From Hemicentrotus pulcherrimus (Eukaryota; Echinodermata; Echinoidea; Camarodonta; Strongylocentrotidae), in NCBI GenBank assembly GCA_003118195.1, contig BEXV01000038.1:33067-47539 (forward strand): a DNA stretch of 14,473 nt, written 5' to 3'. The notes beneath the pieces were generated by a model. The model made no database searches, was not told the origin of the DNA, and worked only from the letters and a program-made list of their open reading frames with translations. The position numbers and the translations under genes are program-made. The first letter of the stretch is position 1. Each line of letters starts with the position of its first letter. Positions 1 through 7,800 of this stretch are shown here, piece after piece.

Positions 1-137
1 TTCTTTAGCCTCTGATTTGGGTAGGGTCGGCTCCTCTCTGAATTGAACTGGAAGCCCGACTGCTGAGAACATTCTTCCAGAATCTCAGGTAGAGGTAAAG
101 AGAGGGGCCAACCCTACCCAAATCAGAGGCTAACGAA
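1..137. repeat. Imperfect 137-bp palindrome at the window edge
   Basis: Positions 1-38 and 100-137 are inverted copies with three mismatches; the best core is AGCCTCTGATTTGGGTAGGG on the left. A second stem, CTGGAAG (48-54) with CTTCCAG (74-80), lies inside, leaving a loop of about 19 nt. It is probably a small foldback element or MITE. The left end may continue outside the window. Confidence 0.75.
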
Positions 138-395
138 CGAAAGAGACAGAAACTTCAGTCTAAGCTGGGGGATGTTACATACCAGTGCCACTGTAATGTC
201 ACTGCATGAAGAAATTGCGCATTGAGCGAGTTTTCGCGCTCTCATTGGCCGATCCGCTCGAGAAGTCAAGTGGCTTCGAATTTAAGTGTGAGAGGGCCTA
301 CTTAACTGAGCGCAACATATGTTCAAAAGCAAAGTAAATACGTACATGTATTATGTAATACGTCACACCACAGAGATTTTGACACATCCTGCTTT

Positions 396-739
396 AAAGG
401 GATCGTTTAACAATGTTAAATCTGAAATACACACCCCGACGTGTTATCAGCATCTGCGATATGGTGTAATATTGAAGCCCTAAAAAAATTGTGATTCAAA
501 ATGTTCAAGAAGTGCCTCAAAAAAGTAAAAATCTTTGAGTGACCGGTTTTACCATACCGTACTCATTTTCCCCAATTTCAATCATAAATATCTTGATAAC
601 CAGACAGGCGATCGGCTTGTAAATGTCATAGGGTTCCTGACTGCCCTAAAGGTTTATAATTATAATTATCATTGCAGCATGAGCTAAATTCACAATTTCA
701 TTTCAGAATCTGAGACAAAGTTACCAGATCCCTTTGCCG
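396..739. repeat. Possible MITE with AGGGATC ends
   Basis: AAAGGGATC at 396-404 and GATCCCTTT at about 728-736 are inverted, and similarity continues weakly inward (TAAC on both sides). The left end is preceded by TTAA-like sequence, the right is not. Probably a decayed short inverted-repeat element. Confidence 0.4.
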
Positions 740-1157
740 TAAACAGGTAATACACTTTACAAATAACTGATGCACAGATTGCAAACACATAAGATAGCAA
801 AATTAATGAACATCTCAGAATAGATTTCCAGTTTCAACCTTAAATATGACGAAAATGAGAATTGTTCAAACTTTAGAAATAGTTAAGTAAAAACTGAAAC
901 TTAAGTGAAATACTTAAGTGAAAAAAATCATAACAAATACGGTAGAGACTAGGTTTGACTGAAATATCATAGACTCTATAGACAAGATCTAGACTAATGG
1001 TATAAAAAAAAAAATTTTAAATCCCAAGCTCGCTTCTCGCACAAATATCTTGTAGACTCTAGCATTGAGTGAATGAAAAACAGCAATAGCCAATATGAAA
1101 TGTCGGCCAGGCTAGGTGCCAACTTATGAAAATGAGGCTGAGATCGGATGGACGATC

Positions 1158-1169
1158 TGCGCATGCGCT
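1158..1169 (+). promoter_or_regulatory. NRF1-type palindromic site
   Basis: TGCGCATGCGCT contains the full GCGCATGCGC core bound by NRF1 in animal housekeeping promoters. It lies in otherwise AT-rich, CpG-poor sequence about 530 bp before the DHPS start codon, so it may mark the promoter. There is no TATA box at a sensible distance. Binding is inferred. Confidence 0.45.
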
Positions 1170-1667
1170 AATTGTAAGCTAAAGTTCTATGTGCACTGGT
1201 CACATGATGAATGAGATCTACTAGAGTGGAGCACTCCAGCAAAGCATATTAGAGGGTCAATGCTAATGCGTATTGACCTCTAGAACTGCACTACGCGTTC
1301 TAAGACAGCACTTGCACACATGAATAGTCTTTTACTGCTATTTAGGTGTCATCAATTGTCACTATGAGTTTTGTACAGTGGCGTTTGAAATGTTGAGTAT
1401 CGATATCAATAGAAGCTAGAGGTTTCGATACACAGCTAGGATAGTACTGCAGCTATGTGTGGGGTGGAGTATGTTTGAGGCCAAATAAAAGGAGGCAGGC
1501 GGGGACAAGAAACACTTCATTTTTGTTATTTGGCCTAATATCATGAAAATTATAACCCTAAACATTTTATTATGAAATGATGAACAGATATTTCTGTGAC
1601 ACCGCTTGTGCATCATTGATCATGGCAATGGATCATGGGTCTATTAAACAATCTTTTTTTTTTCCAG

Positions 1668-1702
1668 ACATTTCTAAAACTAGTGGATGAATCATAAATA
1701 AG
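1668..1702 (+). other. 5' UTR of DHPS just before the start codon
   Basis: A pyrimidine run at 1652-1665 followed by CCAG at 1664-1667 looks like a splice acceptor, so 1668-1702 would be the end of the 5' UTR with an upstream noncoding exon. The same pyrimidine tract could instead be a TCT-type initiator with transcription starting inside it. No convincing upstream 5' UTR exon was found, so both readings remain open. Confidence 0.5.
1687..1701 (+). other. Upstream ORF of four codons ending one base before the DHPS ATG
   Basis: ATG at 1687 reads Met-Asn-His-Lys and stops with TAA at 1699-1701; the DHPS ATG begins at 1703. If the transcript includes it, scanning ribosomes meet this ATG first. 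Effect on translation is inference. Confidence 0.45.
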
Positions 1703-1711
1703 ATGGCTGCA
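1701..1711 (+). promoter_or_regulatory. YY1-like motif overlapping the DHPS start codon
   Basis: AAGATGGCTGC differs by one base from the YY1 consensus AAGATGGCGGC. That motif often overlaps the start codon in TATA-less housekeeping genes. Here it covers the ATG and the first Ala codons, so it could also just reflect a Met-Ala-Ala start. Confidence 0.35.
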
Positions 1712-1894
1712 CCTCCAGACTTAGCAACATCAGCTGTCATGGTCCAGAGCTCTGAGATGCCAAAGGATTCTGTAAAGGTCAAAGGTTATGATTTCAACGA
1801 GGGTATTGATTATCACAAGCTTCTCCAATCGTTCAAGACATGTGGATTCCAAGCAACAAATCTAGGACTGGCTATTGAGGAAATTCAAAAAATG
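1703..1894 (+). CDS. DHPS: DHPS coding exon 1 (residues 1-64)
   Basis: Starts with [14 protein letters not shown] and includes [19 protein letters not shown] and GFQATNLG, which match the family N-terminal region. The donor is AATG|GTATAA, phase 0. The first residues before the GYDFN motif are poorly conserved in the family, so the start rests on the upstream in-frame stop and on the absence of another in-frame ATG. Confidence 0.95.
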
Positions 1895-4800
1895 GTATAA
1901 TATGTAGTAATTATATATTTGATTTTTCTTTTCCTTCTTATACGTATATATGTGCATGTCACAACTTTCTCTCTGAGTATGATATGGTCTACATTATTGG
2001 GTATGGTTGAGTAGATAAAGATTTTTTTGCTTAAGCAACTGAACTTCAAATAATAACTGACAAGTTTAAAGAGACTTTGTAACATTGTTCAGACGAGAGG
2101 AAATGGTGCTAAGGTAGTGACTTCAATGCCAGATGTACAAATAAAGACAATCTGAAAGTTTGAGTGAAAACGGACCATTATTATCAATAAAAATTGGGGA
2201 AACTGATCTGATCGATTCCTTAATTCACCCAACTATATTATTACAATTAGGTAAAATTTGATCTTCACAAAGCAACGAATTGGCCATTCCAGACGTTTAA
2301 GTGTTGACAGAATTTTAAAAGCTTGTTTAACGTTTTAGTTTCATGGAAAAACATTTGGGAGAATTTACTGCTAATCACTGTTAGAGGGTGTCGCACAGTG
2401 ACATCTTCAAAGAAGACCGTAAATATCTTTGTGGTTTGAGAATTCATTCTAGAGTTTTGCATGTTAGAGGGTAAGTACAGTAGAAGGAATATAAAAAGTA
2501 ACATTTCATACAAAAATTACACAGTTTTCCATCAACCTTCAACAATGTTACTGAGTCACTTGAATCAAGATTAACATTCAAGATTATCTGGTGGTTTAGG
2601 TGATTGTAAATCATATTTATGAGTCTCAAGCTTGATGTTTTTTTCCCATAAGGTTAAAACACAAAGTTCAATTCACAAATGATTCATTTCAGATATCCAA
2701 GAAAGAAGAAGGATACAACGAAGAGGAGGCTAAGAAGGGAGCTGAACTGAATCCATGCGGGCGTCTCAAGTCAAATTGTACCATCTTCCTGGGGTACACC
2801 TCCAACCTCATCTCATCGGGTCTCCGAGAAAATTTTAGATTCCTAGCCCAGCACAATTTGGTGAGAAAGTAAGGTCTATCTGTGTGAGAGTTAAAATATG
2901 TACAGGGGGTGTTTCATAAAGCTGTTCGTAAAGTTACAGATGATTTGAATATGAAGAGCCAAATGAAATGCCATACGTTTTTCCTGACATTTTAACAAAG
3001 TGTGACTGTATTTCCCATAATCTCAATTAAATTGTAGCCAAAAATACAGTTTGCGCAGCATTAAAATGTTTTGTTGATAATGATAAGGTTAATCTACATC
3101 TGCATATTTTAACTTTAGCTTATACAATTAGAGTCCCACTGCTCTACATATAGCTACTTGGGCCCTCTATAAAGCAAACAATGCCTTATTGGTGACCATT
3201 GGTCCCCCATGGTCCTCTTTTTCTTACCGTATGTCATTTGAGAGATGATTTGATGAGAAAACCAACTGTCAGTGACCATGCAGGGAAGTCTTATCCCATT
3301 TAGCTGTACATATTCAAGTCATTGGTAAAGTCATGCGTAACTTTACACACAGCTATATGACACGCCCCCAAGATCATATATTTGCTCCAAGTGCATTTTT
3401 AATTGTCTGAAGCCCAAGACGCAAGGGCTTTTGACCATTTCAAAGTTATCATTAATAACAAACTAAAATCCATGTGATATTTTTGTATAATAATGGATGT
3501 GTGGGCCCATGGTTTATGACAAAATAGCAAATACAGTCAAACCTGCTTTTGTGACCACCTGTCTACAAAGACCAAGCACATTTTTTGTTTTCCTTGAAAA
3601 TGGTTTCTCATTGAAACATGTACCAAAGGAACCAGTCTACAAAGACTACCTGTCTACAACAAGCACATGTTTTGTTTCCCTTGGGCGGTCGCTGTACAGA
3701 CAGGTTTGCCTGTATTAGGAATCTAAACTGATTTAAAAACAATTTTTTTTTTAGCTGAAAGAGTTTTGCCAAGTTAATTATCTCTATCCCTTTTATTTCA
3801 TTTTTATCTATATCTCCTTTAAACTTTGTCTTTTATTTCATTTTTATCTATATCTCCTTTAAACTTTGTCTTTTATTTCATTTTTATCTATATCTCCTTT
3901 AAACTTTGTCTTCTTATTTTTCTTCCGTTACATGTAGGTTGATTGCATAGTTTCTAGTGCAGGAGGAATTGAAGAAGACTTCATCAAATGTTTAGGAGAC
4001 ACATACCTTGGTGATTTCAGCCTGAGAGGTCGTGACCTGAGACCCAAAGGCATCAATCGGATCGGCAACCTGTTGGTTCCGAACGAGAACTACTGCAAGT
4101 TTGAGGACTGGCTGATGCCGATCTTGGATCAGATGTTGGTAGAACAGAACACAGAGGTGGGTTTTGATGACAGACCGCAAGCCTGACAACGCTTTACCGA
4201 CTGAGCCAACTCGCGGTGACGGCAAGTTGGTTCAGTTAAAAGCGTCTGCCTGTAGAACCAAAGATTGTGGGTTCAAATCCAACCCAGGCAGATGACCGAA
4301 GCCTGCGTTGTGTTAATAACGAGCCGCTCCCCTGTTTCATAGACGCAGGCGTTGTTACGGTGGAAAACACTCTGTCCCTCGGATAGGACGTTAAATGGAG
4401 ACCCCGTGTAGAGGAGAGTCGCCATCTTTGCATGTTAAGAACCAACAGCACTATTAGTATAAGAGTAGGGGGAAGCCCTAGTGTAGTGATCCACCTGCAC
4501 AGCCCAAATCAGTTATACCGGGAGGAGAGACCAGAAGGCCACAGTGAATCAGTTTGCTTTTCCCCTCCCAGGAAAGGGTGATGCCAAATACTTAATAATG
4601 ATAATAATTATTACACCAGTTTGACATACCATTACGTAGATTTAACCCGAAATATGATATTGCACCAAAGGGCAAAAATTTTTGTCAATTGTCAGCATTA
4701 AAGGTAATACAAAGTTTTGGGAAATTTTGAAAATTTGGTGGATAATGATTCTTTACAATTTTGATATATTTGGATGCCCCTGTGGATGTATAATAAGCAC

Positions 4801-7800
4801 TAAAAAAATTAGCCCCTAAAACACTTCTGCTTTCGAGAAAAAATGAAAATAAAAATTTATCGGTACTCCCGATAAATTTTGATAAATTTCAAATAGCGCA
4901 TACGGCCGTACAATGGTAGCTGCGACCCTGAAAATTTCAGAATATGTAGATGTGATATATGACTACCAAACAGGAATAGCTTACCGGTCAAAATTTGTCA
5001 AGAAACGTTGTTTTATAGCTTAATTAATATCTTGACCTTGAAAGGGCACTATACAACATAAAGAGTTTGTTATTAATAATTTCTTAACTTTAGACTTGAT
5101 TTCAACCGCGACAGCGATCACTGCATATTGTAGGATCGCATATAATGCTTCCAATATGTTCATTTGAACCAAATTCATGACCCCATACCAAAACTTTGTA
5201 TTACCTTTAAGGGATTGGTGTGGCAAGGTGATGATACTTGCAGGGAAAGTAGTATTAATACTCATGATGTTGGTAATCTGGGGGGGGGGGGTGTTTCACA
5301 AAGATCCTAAGTTGAAATTATCTCTAAGTTGGACTTAACACCTATGGAAAATATTTTGTAAAAGTTATTTTAAAAGGCATAAAATGTCTATTCAAATCAT
5401 TCATATTTTCTTTTATGAAAGATTTCATGTTTTTGATGTTGAATTTATGACGCGTCTAAATTACTTCAATTTTGGCTTTTGAACACCGGTATATTTTATT
5501 TTAAGGCTACAAATGGCCCTCCATAATGTTTAAGTCCAACTTATATGTAATTTTTACTTAAAATCTTTGAGAAACACCCCCCTGGGTATATACAACCCAA
5601 TTATTAGTTGCTGTTTTTTATGATAATCATATTGGCAGTTCCATGCTCTTCAATGGATTTCATTCATCATAATTATTGATTTTGTGTTCATGTTACAGGG
5701 TATCAACTGGACACCATCCAAGATGATCGCTAGGTTAGGCAAAGAAATCGATGATCCAAATTCTGTCTACTACTGGGCATATAAGGTACATTCATCATGG
5801 CGTTCAGATCATTCATTCTCTTTGTGCCATTTTTGATTTCGTTCGTTCTTTTGTGTCTCCTTAAATCAAGATTACTGTATCTTGATTTTCATTCAGTCAT
5901 TCAAGAATTTATATTTCTCTTAATGACCTGTCTATTTGGGGGGGTTCCTGTATTTTTGTTGTCGTATTGTACAAGTATTTTACTAAACATCATTGATGAA
6001 CACAAATACGCTATCATAGGTTTTTACATATGAAGCTGAATGATTTTCTCCTTTATTTTTCAGAATAACATTCCAGTGTTTAGTCCTGCTCTAACAGATG
6101 GTTCATTGGGTGATATTTTCTACTTTCATTCCTACAAGAATCCTGGTCTAAGATTAGATATCATAGAAGGTATGTAAACCAGGAGGATGTTTCACAAAAC
6201 TTGTCATCAGTGACAAATGACAGTTTGTGTTGTAAGCTACTGAAATCCTTGCTTCTGATTGGTTATCAGCAGATTTGTCACTGAATTTTGTCATTTGTCA
6301 TTGAAAAAAGCCTTTGTGAAACGAGTCCAAGTACCCCTATCCTCTTTATCCTGCTATCAACTCACCCTTGACATTTAAAGGGGAAGCCCACCCTGATTTG
6401 TAGCTGGTTTAAATAGATGCAGAAAATGAGAGAAACACACCAGTGAAAATTTGATCAAAGTCCGATGAAAAATAAGAAAGTTATGAATTATTGTAGTCTT
6501 AATCAATCAAACACAAATTAGAAACTCTGTGTTTCTTGCGAGGTTCCCTTTGTACTTGAAAAATGCAAAATACAAAATACCTGACCACTAAACACAGGTG
6601 GCCTTTATAGAGAGGTGACCACTTAGACAGGTTTGCCCGTACTACTGTTTTAATATTTTCTAAAAGATATTCACTAATTTCCTATATAAAGTCATATATT
6701 TTGATAATGAGAGATGAAATTTTGTGTCATAATTCTTATTCTTATAATTTATTTTTTTTACACAGATGTCCGGAGAATGAACAGTCAGGCGGTGTATGCA
6801 GCACACACAGGCATGATCATCTTAGGTGGTGGGCTGGTCAAACATCACATATGCAATGCAAACCTTATGGTATGTAACTCATAAATAGCATGTACTGTAT
6901 GCAACAACAACATTTATGATAATGATAATAATTGTAATAATGATGATAAGAATTCAAGATGATGATGATGATATAAAAATGGGTTCTTGTATAGCACTCA
7001 TCACTATGAACATGACGGACAAAGAAAGCGGACAAAATATACAGTTCCTCAGGTAGACAAAGAAACATCCCTTCACTGATATTGTGTAAAAATGAGTAGA
7101 ACAGGTGTCACATGCATATTCACCTTTTAACATAATAGCAGTGAAGGGATGTTCCTTTGTCCACCTGGGGAACTGTATATTTTGTCCGCTTTCTTTGTCC
7201 GTCATGTTCGTAGTGCATGTCTGTCAGACTTGAAACTCCTGGCTCTCCACAATGCAAAACTTAAAGATAAAGTTGAGTTCTGGTCATGTGATTGCATTGT
7301 GAAAGAAACGGTGTGGAATCTATCAGAAAAGGTTGATCATCTAGTATAAAAGTATTCGGGTGTATTGCAAGGTTCTGGAATCATCAAAATGATAAGAAAT
7401 TTGGCCAAATCTTGGCAAAGTTACAAGTACTGTACACAGAATAATGTACATGGGACTACACGAGCACATGGCGAAAAAATCCCCCCCCCCCTGATTTTTA
7501 CGTATTTTATATCATATTTAGAATATGAAGGCATTTGAAGAGCCATGCTTTTCAAGGAACATGTTTAATCTGATGTTCTTCCACCCTTGCATAATAACAA
7601 TGACAACGCTCACAAATTATTTTTTACCTCTTCCCAGAACTCAACCATCTCTTTAAGGTATGTAAGTCACTTGGCCAATAACACAGGTTTAAACAATATT
7701 AGCGTTATACACCGGTAATCAATTGTAATTTTTAAAAATGAAATAAGTATGAAACAAAAGTTTGCACAATGTACAAGAGGGTTTTATTATTCGCAAGTAA

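Larger units (their letters stand above)
138..1657. other. Upstream noncoding region
   Basis: No coding exon is supported here. It contains a GAGCG...CGCTC hairpin near 225-245 followed by ATTGGCC, an inverted CCAAT-type motif, and the NRF1-type site near 1160. There is a short palindrome at 1227-1238 (TGGAGCACTCCA) and a hairpin at 1250-1282 (AGAGGGTCAAT against ATTGACCTCT). The first exon of DHPS may lie here but I cannot place it. Confidence 0.4.

Noticed and set aside
707..746. 40-bp exon (TTTCAG acceptor, CAG|GTAATA donor) as a 5' UTR exon of DHPS
   Set aside because: It overlaps the right end of a likely MITE (AGGGATC ends), so the splice-like sites may be part of the repeat. Only transcript data could rescue it.
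4217..4290. Functional tRNA gene
   Set aside because: A and B boxes are present, but I could not form a proper acceptor stem and anticodon arm, and the sequence continues into a SINE body with a TAA tail.
4236..4451. Minus-strand frame ending [13 protein letters not shown] as a gene
   Set aside because: It is the antisense translation of the tRNA-like head and body of the SINE, a familiar annotation artefact.
5797..6033. Hydrophobic 78-aa frame as a membrane microprotein
   Set aside because: It lies within intron 4, which is T-rich, and T-rich codons give hydrophobic peptides by chance.
6954..7349. Overlapping open frames on both strands in intron 6
   Set aside because: They mirror one another across the palindrome and have no protein-like features.
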